A stretch of 64,000 nucleotides of DNA from positions 1 through 64,000 of the forward strand of contig CACALX010000004.1 in the NCBI GenBank assembly GCA_902533445.1, written 5' to 3'. The notes beneath the pieces are model-generated. The model was not told the origin of the DNA. It did not search any database and saw only the letters and a list, made by a program, of their open reading frames with translations. Below are positions 35,665 through 44,476 of the stretch, in pieces. The translations under genes and the position numbers were made by a program. The DNA comes from an uncultured Pelagibacteraceae bacterium. GTDB taxonomy: Bacteria; Pseudomonadota; Alphaproteobacteria; Pelagibacterales; Pelagibacteraceae. Each line of letters begins with the position of its first letter. Positions within the stretch are counted from its first letter, which is position 1.

Positions 35665-36825
35665 ATGATTAACAATAAAAAATCTTTGAAGAGTTCTAAA
35701 ACTCCTTCAAGAAGAAAGTTCTTCAAAGCAGCGGCAGCAACTGGTGCAGCAACAGCAGCAGCAGTAGCAATGCCAAATCTTGCTTTAGGAGACGGTCATA
35801 CTACCCTTAAAATGCAAGCAGCTTGGCCATCAGGCGCTAACATCTTTTTTGAGATGGCTGGCGACTATTGCAAAATGGTCAGTGATATGTCGGGTGGAAA
35901 ATTAAAAATTGACTTACAGCCAGTTGGTGCAGTTGTAAAGACTGGTGAAATAGGTCAGGCAGTAAGTGACGGTGTACTTGATATGGGTCACTGGGTAACT
36001 GCTTACTGGTATGGTAAAAACCCAGCCGCATCACTTTTTGGAACAGGTCCATCTTATGGTCTTTCGTCTCAAGAAGTAATGGGATGGATGGAAGAAGGTG
36101 GCGGAAGAGCGCTATATGAAGAGACACTAGCAAAAGTTGGATACGACTATGTTGGTGTTTTTGCTATGCCTATGCCTGCACAACCGTTTGGTTGGTTCAA
36201 GAAAAATGTAACTAAGGCTTCAGACGTTAAAGGAATGAAGTACAGAACTGTTGGTCTTGCAACTAACGTACTTACAGCAATGGGAATGGTAGTTAGACAA
36301 TTACCAGGTGGTGAGATTCAACCTGCAATGAAAACAGGTTTAATTGAAGCTGCTGAGTTTAACAACCCAACATCAGACTCTCAATTTGGTATGCAAGATG
36401 TATCTAAGCATTATCACTTAGGTTCGTTCCACCAATCACAAGAGATGTTTGAGATACCTATAAACAAAAAAACTTACAATAGTTTATCTCCTGCAAATCA
36501 AGCAATATTAAAAAATGCTTCATATGCAGCGAATACCGCAAACTATTTTAAAGCTTTGGTAAGATATTCAGCTGATTTATCTAAGTTGATGAATGAGCAT
36601 AAAGTAAATGTTTACCAAACATCTGATGCAATCCTTGCTGAACAGCTAAAAGGTTGGGATAAAGTTGTAGGAGATTTCTCTGCTAAAGATCCTTTCTTTA
36701 AGAAGATAGTTGACTCACAAAAGGCTTATGCAAAAAGAGTGATGAAATATTTACTTATGAATCAGCCTAACTACAGACTTGCTTACGAAAATGAGTTTGG
36801 TCCGTTAGGAAAAGTAAAAATCTAA
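35665..36825 (+). CDS. dctP: TRAP transporter solute-binding protein (DctP/TakP-like)
   Basis: A 386-residue periplasmic binding protein with a twin-arginine signal (SRRKFFKAAAATGAATAAA, residues 16-34, cut after the LALG region). LKMQAAWPSGANIFFEMA, GEIGQAVSDGVLDMGHW, the R-containing VKGMKYRTVGLATNVL, and IEAAEFNNPTSDSQFG are typical of the TakP/mannitol-chloroaromatic branch, which binds 2-oxo or other carboxylic acids, often with a metal. Substrate unproven; the glycolate genes upstream suggest a hydroxy- or oxo-acid. A terminator follows before dctQ, so this gene should be expressed above the membrane subunits. Confidence 0.93.
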   Translation: MINNKKSLKSSKTPSRRKFFKAAAATGAATAAAVAMPNLALGDGHTTLKMQAAWPSGANIFFEMAGDYCKMVSDMSGGKLKIDLQPVGAVVKTGEIGQAVSDGVLDMGHWVTAYWYGKNPAASLFGTGPSYGLSSQEVMGWMEEGGGRALYEETLAKVGYDYVGVFAMPMPAQPFGWFKKNVTKASDVKGMKYRTVGLATNVLTAMGMVVRQLPGGEIQPAMKTGLIEAAEFNNPTSDSQFGMQDVSKHYHLGSFHQSQEMFEIPINKKTYNSLSPANQAILKNASYAANTANYFKALVRYSADLSKLMNEHKVNVYQTSDAILAEQLKGWDKVVGDFSAKDPFFKKIVDSQKAYAKRVMKYLLMNQPNYRLAYENEFGPLGKVKI

Positions 36826-36846
36826 GTTCATAAAAGATTTAATTAA

Positions 36847-36871
36847 GGGGGCTACAAAGCCCCCTTTTTTT
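36847..36871 (+). terminator. Rho-independent terminator between dctP and dctQ
   Basis: GGGGGC (36847-36852) and GCCCCC (36859-36864) form a perfect six-pair G/C stem around TACAAA and are followed by seven T residues. It lies 22 bases after the dctP stop and 41 bases before the dctQ start. Partial read-through here would give high binding-protein and low membrane-subunit expression. Confidence 0.92.
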
Positions 36872-36911
36872 AATTGAATAAATCAAGAAAATTAAGATAA
36901 GCTAAAACACT

Positions 36912-37496
36912 ATGGAATCTTATATAAAATTTGCTGATACTTTAAGCTCATCAATGGGTAAAGCTTTTTCATGGTGTATAGTTATTTTGATGGGTGGAAC
37001 TTGCTATGAAGTGGTGATGGCCTATGCATTTAATTCACCAACTTTATGGAATTTTGACTTCAGTTTGCAAATGTATGGTGCAATATTTATGATGGCTGGA
37101 GCTTATACTTTATCTACAGAAGCTCATGTAAGAGGAGATGTTATATACAGACTATTTCCAAAAAAAGTTCAAGGATGGATTGATTTAATTTTATATTTTG
37201 TATTTTTCTTCCCTGGAGTAATTGCTTTATCTTTTTATGGATATGAATATGCAGCTAAAGCGTGGATGATTAAAGAAACAAGCTGGAATAGTCCCGCCCA
37301 AATTCAAATTTATATGGCAAAGTCATTAATACCTTTATCTGGTATTTTGCTTACTATTCAGGGTGTAAGCGAGGTCATGAGAGCAATAATTTGTATAAGG
37401 ACTGGAGAATGGCCAGAGAGACTAACTGGTGCTGAAGAAACAGAGAAAATTTTAATGAGAAAATCTAAAGAGGATGAAACAATAGATGTTATTTAG
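36912..37496 (+). CDS. dctQ: TRAP transporter small membrane subunit DctQ
   Basis: A 194-residue protein with four hydrophobic helices (about 16-36, 55-75, 91-112 and 139-160). FNSPTLWNFDFSLQMYGAIFM and the loop with EAHVRGDVIYRLFPKKVQGW (about 74-93) are DctQ landmarks. Works with DctM and DctP in sodium-driven uptake. It overlaps dctM by 11 bp. Confidence 0.92.
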   Translation: MESYIKFADTLSSSMGKAFSWCIVILMGGTCYEVVMAYAFNSPTLWNFDFSLQMYGAIFMMAGAYTLSTEAHVRGDVIYRLFPKKVQGWIDLILYFVFFFPGVIALSFYGYEYAAKAWMIKETSWNSPAQIQIYMAKSLIPLSGILLTIQGVSEVMRAIICIRTGEWPERLTGAEETEKILMRKSKEDETIDVI

Positions 37497-38847
37497 TTTA
37501 ACAAATCCCGAAATAGCAATCTTGATGATGGTTATATTTTTGTTTGCAGTATTGCTCGGATTTCCTATTGCTTTTACATTAATGGCAATGGGTCTAGGTT
37601 TTGGCTACTACGCATACTTTGACCCATCAAGAATGGATCACCTTCTAGATAATAGAATATTTAATTTATTTGTTCAAAATACTTATTCTGTTATGGATAA
37701 TCATGTGCTCACCGCTGTTCCATTGTTTTTATTTATGGGATATCTTGTTGAAAGAGCGGGAATAGTAGCAAGATTATTTTATGCAATAAGACTAGCTTCT
37801 CATTCTTTGCCAGCTTCGATGGCCGTTGCTGCATTAATTACTTGTACGTTATTTTCTACAGCCACAGGCATTATCGGAGCAGTAGTAACGTTAATGGGCT
37901 TATTAGCCTGGCCAGCAATGGTTAAAGCTGGATATGATAAAAAATTTGCTTCTGGTGTAATTTGTGCAGGAGGTTGTTTGGGAATTTTAATACCACCTAG
38001 CATAATGTTAATTGTTTATGCTGTGATTGCACAACTTTCACCTTTAAGATTATTTGCAGCTGCTATTTTTCCAGGATTGATGCTAGCTGGATTATATATT
38101 TTATATGCTATAATTTTAGCATATTTTAATCCATCAGTTGCACCTAAACCTCCAAAAGAAGAAATACCTCCAAGATCAATAATTATGAAAGAGGTTTTAG
38201 TTTCTTTTTTACCTTTGTTTTCTCTAATAATTTTGGTTTTAGGAAGTATCCTTGCGGGTTTAGCTACACCAGCTGAAGCAGCTGGAGTGGGTGCTTTTGG
38301 AGCTTTAGTTTTATCTTTTTTTTATAAATCTTTAAAATGGAAAAACTTTAAAGAATCAGTTTTTCTTACAGCTAAAACAACAGCAATGATCATGTGGCTG
38401 TTTATTGGTTCATGGACATTTGCTTCAGTATTCTCATATCTTGGAGGTCATGAAGTATTTGAGCAATTTTTTAAATCTATGGATATCAAGCCATGGCAAT
38501 TCTTAGTAATAACACAAATAATTATTTTCTTGTTAGGCTGGCCTTTAGAATGGACAGAAATTTTAATTATCTTTGTTCCAATTTTTTTACCGCTTGTAGA
38601 ATTTTTTGGAGTAAATCCTTACTTTTTTGCAATGCTTATAGCCTTAAACTTACAGACTTCATTTTTGACTCCCCCCATGGCGATGTCCGCTTATTATTTA
38701 AAAGGTGTGCAATCTAAAAATGTAGAACTATTAGAAATATTTAAAGGAATTATGCCATTTTTAGCTATAGTTATTTTTGGTATGGTTTTAATGTATTTAT
38801 TTCCAGGAATAGCTTTGTGGCTGCCAGAAAAATTATTTGCAAATTAA
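37486..38847 (+). CDS. dctM: TRAP transporter large permease subunit DctM
   Basis: A 453-residue protein with about 12 hydrophobic segments. LLGFPIAFTLMAMGLGFGYY, HVLTAVPLFLFMGYLVERAG (about 70-89), FSTATGIIGAVVTLMGLL, GCLGILIPPSIMLIVYAVI and LATPAEAAGVGAFGALVL are the conserved TRAP large-subunit blocks. It forms the translocation path. The amidase gene follows after three bases. Confidence 0.95.
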   Translation: MLFSLTNPEIAILMMVIFLFAVLLGFPIAFTLMAMGLGFGYYAYFDPSRMDHLLDNRIFNLFVQNTYSVMDNHVLTAVPLFLFMGYLVERAGIVARLFYAIRLASHSLPASMAVAALITCTLFSTATGIIGAVVTLMGLLAWPAMVKAGYDKKFASGVICAGGCLGILIPPSIMLIVYAVIAQLSPLRLFAAAIFPGLMLAGLYILYAIILAYFNPSVAPKPPKEEIPPRSIIMKEVLVSFLPLFSLIILVLGSILAGLATPAEAAGVGAFGALVLSFFYKSLKWKNFKESVFLTAKTTAMIMWLFIGSWTFASVFSYLGGHEVFEQFFKSMDIKPWQFLVITQIIIFLLGWPLEWTEILIIFVPIFLPLVEFFGVNPYFFAMLIALNLQTSFLTPPMAMSAYYLKGVQSKNVELLEIFKGIMPFLAIVIFGMVLMYLFPGIALWLPEKLFAN

Positions 38848-38850
38848 ATA

Positions 38851-40188
38851 ATGAGTGAAATCTTAAATGATTCTGTAGAGGAGTTGGTTAAGAAAATTTC
38901 TCTTTCTAAAATTACTTCTGTTGAAATTTGTAATGCTTATATTGAAAGAATTAATAAGTTTGAAAAAGAAGTAAAAGCCTGGGCATTCTTTGATAAAAAA
39001 TTATTATTAGAGAAAGCAAAAGAAGCGGATGATTATAAAAATTCAGGTAAGCCTACGGGTCCCTTGCATGGTATACCAGTTGCCGTAAAAGACATTGTTG
39101 GTACTATAGAAATGCCAACTGAATGTGGAACCCCTATAAGAAAAGGTAAATCATATTCTCAAAATGCTGAAATAATTGATTTACTTCACTCTTCAGGTGC
39201 TATTGTAATGGGTAAAACTGCAACTTCAGAACTTGCTTATCTTGGTCCACCAAAAACAACAAACCCACATGATAATTCTAGAACACCTGGAGGTTCATCT
39301 AGTGGCTCGGCTGCAGCTGTGGCATCATTTATGGCTCCATTGGCTATTGGGTCACAAACTGGTGGTTCAGTTATTAGACCAGCATCCTTTTGCGGCGTGG
39401 TGGGCTATAAACCGTCATATGGTCTCATTTCTAGAAATGGAGTTTTAAAAACTTCTGAAAAACTTGACCAGATAGGTGTATTTGGAAAATCAGTAGAAGA
39501 CGTTGCTCGACTTGCAAAAATTTTAATTAAAAAAGACTCATTTGATCCAGCTACTATTTATTTTTCTGCTGATAACATGATCAGTTCTGTAAAAGAGGGA
39601 CCATTATATGAGCCAAAATTTATTTTTTATAAAACAGATTTTTGGAAGATGATTGATAAAAAATCGAAAGAGGCTTTTGAGTATTTTATTAAATCTTTCA
39701 AAAAAAATATTGAAATTTTTGACACTCCTTCATATTTTAAGGACATACATAAGTATCATCAAATAATTCACGAAACTGATTTAGCTAATAATTTTAGTGA
39801 TTATTATAAAAAATCAAAAAATAAACTCTCTAAATATATGCAATCTGCAATTAAAAATGGAAATAAATATTCTGGAAAAGAGTATGCAGAAGCAATTGAT
39901 TTTATGAAAAGGAGCTATGAATCCTATAAGGAAGTATTTGAGGATTATCATGGTATTTTGACACCTTCTAGTCCTGGTGTCGCGCCAAAAGGTTTAAAAA
40001 GCACAGGAACGGCTGAGTTTAATAAAGTATGGTCTTACCTAGGAACTCCTTGTATTTCTCTACCTTTACTTCAGGGAGAAAATAATTTACCTTTAGGCAT
40101 ACAGTTAGTTGGAGAAAAATACGATGATAATCGTTTTTTAGGTGTTGCTAGTTGGATAGAAAAAGAAAGTAAAAAATTTAATGAATAA
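38851..40188 (+). CDS. Amidase (amidase-signature family)
   Basis: A 445-residue amidase-signature enzyme with the Ser-cisSer-Lys triad: lysine in GIPVAVKDIVGT (about 75-86), and the two serines in GGSSSGSAAAVA (146-157) and IGSQTGGSVIRPA (166-178). It hydrolyses an amide bond of unknown substrate and is too far from gatBC to be assumed GatA. The start is three bases after dctM, so it probably processes the compound imported by the TRAP system, or a breakdown product of it (inferred). Confidence 0.91.
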   Translation: MSEILNDSVEELVKKISLSKITSVEICNAYIERINKFEKEVKAWAFFDKKLLLEKAKEADDYKNSGKPTGPLHGIPVAVKDIVGTIEMPTECGTPIRKGKSYSQNAEIIDLLHSSGAIVMGKTATSELAYLGPPKTTNPHDNSRTPGGSSSGSAAAVASFMAPLAIGSQTGGSVIRPASFCGVVGYKPSYGLISRNGVLKTSEKLDQIGVFGKSVEDVARLAKILIKKDSFDPATIYFSADNMISSVKEGPLYEPKFIFYKTDFWKMIDKKSKEAFEYFIKSFKKNIEIFDTPSYFKDIHKYHQIIHETDLANNFSDYYKKSKNKLSKYMQSAIKNGNKYSGKEYAEAIDFMKRSYESYKEVFEDYHGILTPSSPGVAPKGLKSTGTAEFNKVWSYLGTPCISLPLLQGENNLPLGIQLVGEKYDDNRFLGVASWIEKESKKFNE

Positions 40189-40357
40189 GATTACAACAAT
40201 TATCGGCCTTTCATTTGCGATATTTTTCTTAGTTGGCCTTGCTACAACCCTTACAAGATCAATGTTAATTGGATTTTTTGATGTTTTACCTGTTTATATA
40301 TTAATGATACTAGCTATTTCTATGATGCTTTACGAAGCATTTTTCGATAAAAAATAA
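40181..40357 (+). CDS. Small two-helix membrane protein, 58 aa
   Basis: A short gene whose start overlaps the amidase stop by eight bases. The product starts MNKITTIIGLSFAIFF and has two hydrophobic helices (about 4-22 and 34-53), separated by TRSMLIGFFDVLP, and ends YEAFFDKK. I do not recognise it. The tight overlap, the open frame and the membrane-protein character argue that it is translated; it would be missed by gene finders with a 60-codon minimum. Confidence 0.6.
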   Translation: MNKITTIIGLSFAIFFLVGLATTLTRSMLIGFFDVLPVYILMILAISMMLYEAFFDKK

Positions 40358-40373
40358 TTTTCTAATTTTATAA

Positions 40374-41279
40374 TTGTCTAGCCAAAATAAAAATTTATTA
40401 GCTTTATCTCTTTTATTTATTCAACCAATATTTATGGCATCGAATTTAATTGTTGCTAGAGGTGGTGTTGAATTTGTACCTCCAATTTCATTAGCTTTTT
40501 GGAGATGGACATTTGTATTTTTTCTTCTTTTACCTTTCACGTATTCATCCTTAAAAAAAAATTACACAGTTATTAAAGATGAGTACACAAAATTATTTTT
40601 TCTAGGAGCAATGGGATGTGGAGTTTGTGGGGCTTTTCCTTTTTTAGCAGGTAAAACGACTACCGTTACAAATATGGGAATTATTTATACTTCATCTCCT
40701 ATTTTTATCATTATGATTTCAGCAATATTTTTTAAAGAGAAAATTAATTTTTTAAAAATTGTTGGTTTGATTTCATGTTTGGTTGGAGTTTTAGCAATTA
40801 TTATTAAAGGTGATTTAAATTTACTTTTGAATTTAACATTTACCATTGGAGATTTATGGATGTTGGCAGCAGCAATTGGCTGGGCACTATATTCTATTTA
40901 TTTATTTTATTGGAAATCTCAATTATCGATTTTTGATAGGTTTTCTATGATATCTTTTTTTGGAGCGGTAAGTTTATTTCCATTCTATCTAGCAGAAGAA
41001 ATTTATTTTGAAAAAACTATATTTAATTCTGATTTTTTATTGTGGACTTTATTTGCGGCGGTTTCTCCAGGAATTATAGCATTTACTTTGTATACTAAAG
41101 CTCAAGAAAGTTTAGGAGCTTCACTTACTGGCTTTACCTTGTATGTATTTACTATCTATGCAGCAATTTATGGATTTATATTGTTTGATGAAAATTTAGA
41201 AACATTTCATTATATTGGTACTGCACTTGTTTTTGTTGGAGTTTACTTGGCAAAGAAAAATTATGATACCAAAACCTAG
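40374..41279 (+). CDS. EamA/DMT-family transporter
   Basis: A 301-residue protein with ten predicted helices in two EamA repeats. The first repeat has PPISLAFWRWTFVFFLLLPF (36-55) and TTTVTNMGIIYTSSPIFIIM; the second has GDLWMLAAAIGWALYSIYLF (about 158-177) and FTLYTKAQESLGASLTG. Exports or imports a small metabolite of unknown identity. The start is a TTG (MSSQNKNLL). Its end overlaps the next gene by 17 bases. Confidence 0.9.
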   Translation: MSSQNKNLLALSLLFIQPIFMASNLIVARGGVEFVPPISLAFWRWTFVFFLLLPFTYSSLKKNYTVIKDEYTKLFFLGAMGCGVCGAFPFLAGKTTTVTNMGIIYTSSPIFIIMISAIFFKEKINFLKIVGLISCLVGVLAIIIKGDLNLLLNLTFTIGDLWMLAAAIGWALYSIYLFYWKSQLSIFDRFSMISFFGAVSLFPFYLAEEIYFEKTIFNSDFLLWTLFAAVSPGIIAFTLYTKAQESLGASLTGFTLYVFTIYAAIYGFILFDENLETFHYIGTALVFVGVYLAKKNYDTKT

Positions 41280-42081
41280 GAAATTAATTTTGCAAATTTT
41301 ATTTTGGATTTTAGTTATATATTTTATTTTATTAGCTTATCTTTTTATATTTCAAAGAAATCTAATGTATCATCCTAAGGAAAATAATTATTCAGGAGAT
41401 AAAATAGAAGTAAAAATAGAAAAAGTTCAAATTCAAACAACAGATAATATTAGTCTTCTTGGATGGTTTCATAAAAAAGATTTGAAAAAATTTAAGACAA
41501 TTGTTTTTTTTCATGGAAATGCAGGGAGCTTAGAAAACAGAGTTCATAAATTAAATCATTTTAAAAATATGGATGTAAATTTTCTAATTATCGCTTGGCG
41601 TGGATTTAGTGGAAATTTAGGAAAACCATCTGAAAATGCTTTATATGAGGATGGAAAAAGCGCAATTAGCTGGCTTAAAAATAAAGGTTTGAGTGACAGT
41701 GATTTAATTATTTATGGAGAGTCACTTGGCACAGGAATTGCAACTGAGGTATCTCAAAATAAAAAATATGCTGGCTTAATTTTAGAAACACCTTTCACTT
41801 CAATGGTTGCAGCAGCTAAGATTTTTTATCCATACATTCCTGTTTCTCTAATATTGAAAGACAAATATAAAAATCATGAGAAAATAAAAAATATCAATAT
41901 TCCAGTTTTAGTAATGCATGGCGAAAAAGATCAAATTGTTCCTTTTTCAATGGGAAAAAAGATGTTTGATTTAGCAAATGATCCAAAGTCCTCTTATTTT
42001 ACCAAACATGACGATCATATGATGGAATTTGATAATAATATGGTTTTTCAACTAGGTTCATTTATAAAAAGTTTAAATTAA
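41263..42081 (+). CDS. Alpha/beta hydrolase (YfhR/BEM46-like), membrane-anchored
   Basis: A 272-residue serine hydrolase. One N-terminal helix (about 8-30) anchors it. VFFHGNAGSLENRVHKL holds the oxyanion loop, IIYGESLGTGIATEV the nucleophile Ser (GESLG), VMHGEKDQIVPF the catalytic Asp and KHDDHMMEF the His. This is the YfhR/ABHD13-like branch of unknown substrate. I chose the ATG at 41263, because the longer form from 41215 only adds residues inside the EamA gene. Confidence 0.9.
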   Translation: MIPKPRKLILQILFWILVIYFILLAYLFIFQRNLMYHPKENNYSGDKIEVKIEKVQIQTTDNISLLGWFHKKDLKKFKTIVFFHGNAGSLENRVHKLNHFKNMDVNFLIIAWRGFSGNLGKPSENALYEDGKSAISWLKNKGLSDSDLIIYGESLGTGIATEVSQNKKYAGLILETPFTSMVAAAKIFYPYIPVSLILKDKYKNHEKIKNINIPVLVMHGEKDQIVPFSMGKKMFDLANDPKSSYFTKHDDHMMEFDNNMVFQLGSFIKSLN

Positions 42082-42130
42082 GCCACAATCAAAACATTTT
42101 TATTCCAAAAATTAGAATTAAATTCTAGTT

Positions 42131-42694
42131 ATGAAGAAATTATTCACTTATATTTTTTTGACATTTCTTATTTCAGGAACTTCCTTTTCCAAAGAAAATT
42201 TATATTCAATTGAAAATTTATTTTTTATTGATCAAATGAACTCGCATGATGAAAATTTTGCTTTGTATTTTAAACCAAGAGAAAAGGCTATTTTAGCAAA
42301 AGGGGAAGTAAGTAATTACATTAATGATTTCCCTAAAGATCTTTATATATATGATTATAAAACAGAAGTTTCATCGCCATTGATTTCTTATGAATGGTTT
42401 CCAAGAAAAGCAAAAAATTTTTTGAAGGAATATAATTTTCCAGTTTTCCCAGATGATTTTGCTTACTATCTATTAAAGGATAACAAAACATTGGTCATGA
42501 TTAGTGCTGTAAAAAGTTTAAAAGTAAATTTCAAATACGATATTGTTGAAAAAAAATTAGATTTATATCCAACTAATGGAAAGTTTGATTTTATTATTTC
42601 ATCTATTGCAAAGGATTGTGGTCACTATAAATTCAAGGATAATTATGAATGTAGTTTCTATAAACCTTTAATATCAAGTGCTTTAATTAAGTAA
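42131..42694 (+). CDS. Secreted hypothetical protein, 187 aa
   Basis: I do not recognise the family. A signal peptide is clear (1-20, MKKLFTYIFLTFLISGTSFS). The mature protein is mixed alpha/beta with many aromatic residues and has two cysteines near the C-terminus (KDCGHYKF and YECSFYK) that could form a disulfide. It is a single gene that overlaps the end of the convergent ftsY by eight bases. A 15-base palindrome (TAGAATTAAATTCTA, 42113-42127) lies directly before its start. Confidence 0.75.
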   Translation: MKKLFTYIFLTFLISGTSFSKENLYSIENLFFIDQMNSHDENFALYFKPREKAILAKGEVSNYINDFPKDLYIYDYKTEVSSPLISYEWFPRKAKNFLKEYNFPVFPDDFAYYLLKDNKTLVMISAVKSLKVNFKYDIVEKKLDLYPTNGKFDFIISSIAKDCGHYKFKDNYECSFYKPLISSALIK

Positions 42695-43604
42695 TTTGTG
42701 TAAATGCATCAGCAAATTTTTCAGCTTCAAAAACTTGCAAATCATCTTCTTTTTCCCCTAAACCAAGTGCAATAATTGGTATTTTATACTTTTTGGCTAC
42801 AGCCAGAAGTATTCCTCCCTTAGCTGTTCCATCTAATTTTGTCATCACTAAGCCTGTAATTGGAATAATTTTATTAAATTCTTCGACTTGATTTAAAACG
42901 TTTTGACCTGAAGTTGCGTCTAAAACTAAAATCACATCATGAGGAGCGCTTTCATCTATTTTTTTTGTTACGTTTGCAATTTTTTTGTATTCTTCCATTA
43001 GGTTTTTTTTATTTTGTAATCTTCCAGCTGTATCTATTAAAACTTGATTAAAATTGTTTGATATAGAAGTTTCTATTGCCTTATAGGCTACAGACGCAGG
43101 ATCAGAACCTTGTGAAGATTTTGTAATTTCAACATCAATTTTTTTTGCCCAATTTTCTAATTGCTCTATAGCAGCAGCTCTAAATGTATCTGACGCTGCC
43201 AACATAACTTTATTTCCATTTTCTTTTAATATTTTACTAATTTTCCCAATAGTTGTTGTTTTACCAACACCGTTAACTCCAGATACTAAAATGGCATTAA
43301 GTTTTACTTTATTTTTAAAAAATTGATTATTTTCTAAAGGTTTCATAACTGAGATAATGTAGTCTTTAAGAATATTATTTATCTCAGCAGTTAAATCTTT
43401 GTTTGGATCTATCTTTGTTTTTGCGATTATTTCTCTAATTTCTGAGGCAGAAGCCACTCCAACGTCTGATTGAATTAAATAATCTTCGATTCTGTCTAAA
43501 GTTTTGTCATCAATTTCTTTTTTGACAACTATATCTCTTAAGCCTGATGTAAAAGCTGAAGCACTTTTTTTAAATCCTGATTTAAATTTTTCGAAAATTC
43601 CCAT
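42687..43604 (-). CDS. ftsY: Signal recognition particle receptor FtsY
   Basis: The SRP receptor GTPase that docks ribosome-SRP complexes at the membrane. At 305 residues it holds only the NG domains: N helices (1-95), P-loop SGVNGVGKTTTIGK (108-121), DTFRAAAIEQLENWA, DTAGRLQNK (about 189-197) and TKLDGTAKGG. The acidic A domain of E. coli FtsY is missing, as in many alphaproteobacteria; a basic N-terminal stretch (FEKFKSGFKKSASAF) may bind membrane. Its start meets the dapF stop (TAATG). Confidence 0.97.
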   Translation of the reverse strand: MGIFEKFKSGFKKSASAFTSGLRDIVVKKEIDDKTLDRIEDYLIQSDVGVASASEIREIIAKTKIDPNKDLTAEINNILKDYIISVMKPLENNQFFKNKVKLNAILVSGVNGVGKTTTIGKISKILKENGNKVMLAASDTFRAAAIEQLENWAKKIDVEITKSSQGSDPASVAYKAIETSISNNFNQVLIDTAGRLQNKKNLMEEYKKIANVTKKIDESAPHDVILVLDATSGQNVLNQVEEFNKIIPITGLVMTKLDGTAKGGILLAVAKKYKIPIIALGLGEKEDDLQVFEAEKFADAFTQIT

Positions 43605-44428
43605 TAAATTTCTATATCAATTTCTTTTATATCAGAAACAGGACCTTTCATGTGTATACTATTGTTTTCATCTATAGATATTGTCAATCTTCCAGTAGAA
43701 AATTCGATGTTAACTTTATCGCTAGCAAGTCCCGCTTGCTTAGCAGCATAGGCAGTAGCACAAGCTGCAGTTCCGCATGCTTTTGTTAAACCAGCTCCTC
43801 TTTCCCAAACTTTTACTTTTATTAACTCTTTATTTATTATCGTAGCTATTGTGACATTACATTTTTCAGGAAACAGTCTGTGGTTTTCTATTTCTGGTCC
43901 AATTTTTTCTATTTTGAATTGTTCGTTGTCTTCTACAAAAAAAATTATATGAGGATTTCCCACATTAACAGCGGCTCCTCCAAAAAATTCATTATTATTT
44001 GAATCAACAATTTTAATATTTAAGTTTTTAGTTTCTAATTCTTCAGATAATGGAATTTCATTCCATTTAGTTCTGCCCAAACCAATTTCAGTAGATACTA
44101 ATTTTTCTCCTAAAATATGAGATTTTAAATGGCCAGACAAAGTCGTTAACGTAATTGTGTCTTTATTTTTTTCTTTTCCTAATAGCTCAGCCACACACCT
44201 TGTGCCATTTCCACAAGCACCAGAAACCCCACCATCAGAGTTAAAAAATTCTATTGAAGCATCGTAATTTTGGTCTTTATTAATTAATATAAGTTGATCA
44301 CATCCTATAAAGTTTCTGTTACAAATTTTAATTATTTGGTCTTTGGTAAGATTTGTAACTTTTTCTCTATTATCAATAATTACAAAATCATTGCCTAAAC
44401 CGTCCATTTTAAATGCTTTAATATTCAT
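43604..44428 (-). CDS. dapF: Diaminopimelate epimerase
   Basis: Converts LL- to meso-diaminopimelate for lysine and peptidoglycan. The 274-residue protein begins KMDGLGNDFVIID and has both active-site cysteines, in GACGNGTRC (about 73-81) and KACGTAACA (about 214-222). It heads a minus-strand pair with ftsY. A TATAAT sequence on the minus strand (44469-44474) lies 41 bases upstream of its start and could be its -10 box. Confidence 0.97.
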   Translation of the reverse strand: MNIKAFKMDGLGNDFVIIDNREKVTNLTKDQIIKICNRNFIGCDQLILINKDQNYDASIEFFNSDGGVSGACGNGTRCVAELLGKEKNKDTITLTTLSGHLKSHILGEKLVSTEIGLGRTKWNEIPLSEELETKNLNIKIVDSNNNEFFGGAAVNVGNPHIIFFVEDNEQFKIEKIGPEIENHRLFPEKCNVTIATIINKELIKVKVWERGAGLTKACGTAACATAYAAKQAGLASDKVNIEFSTGRLTISIDENNSIHMKGPVSDIKEIDIEI

Positions 44429-44476
44429 AATTAGATATTTAACTTATTTATTGACTTTTTGAACCTCTATTATAGG

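Noticed and set aside
42113-42127. Palindrome TAGAATTAAATTCTA as an operator
   Set aside because: It is perfect, but composed almost wholly of A/T and a single copy; such palindromes are expected by chance in this sequence.
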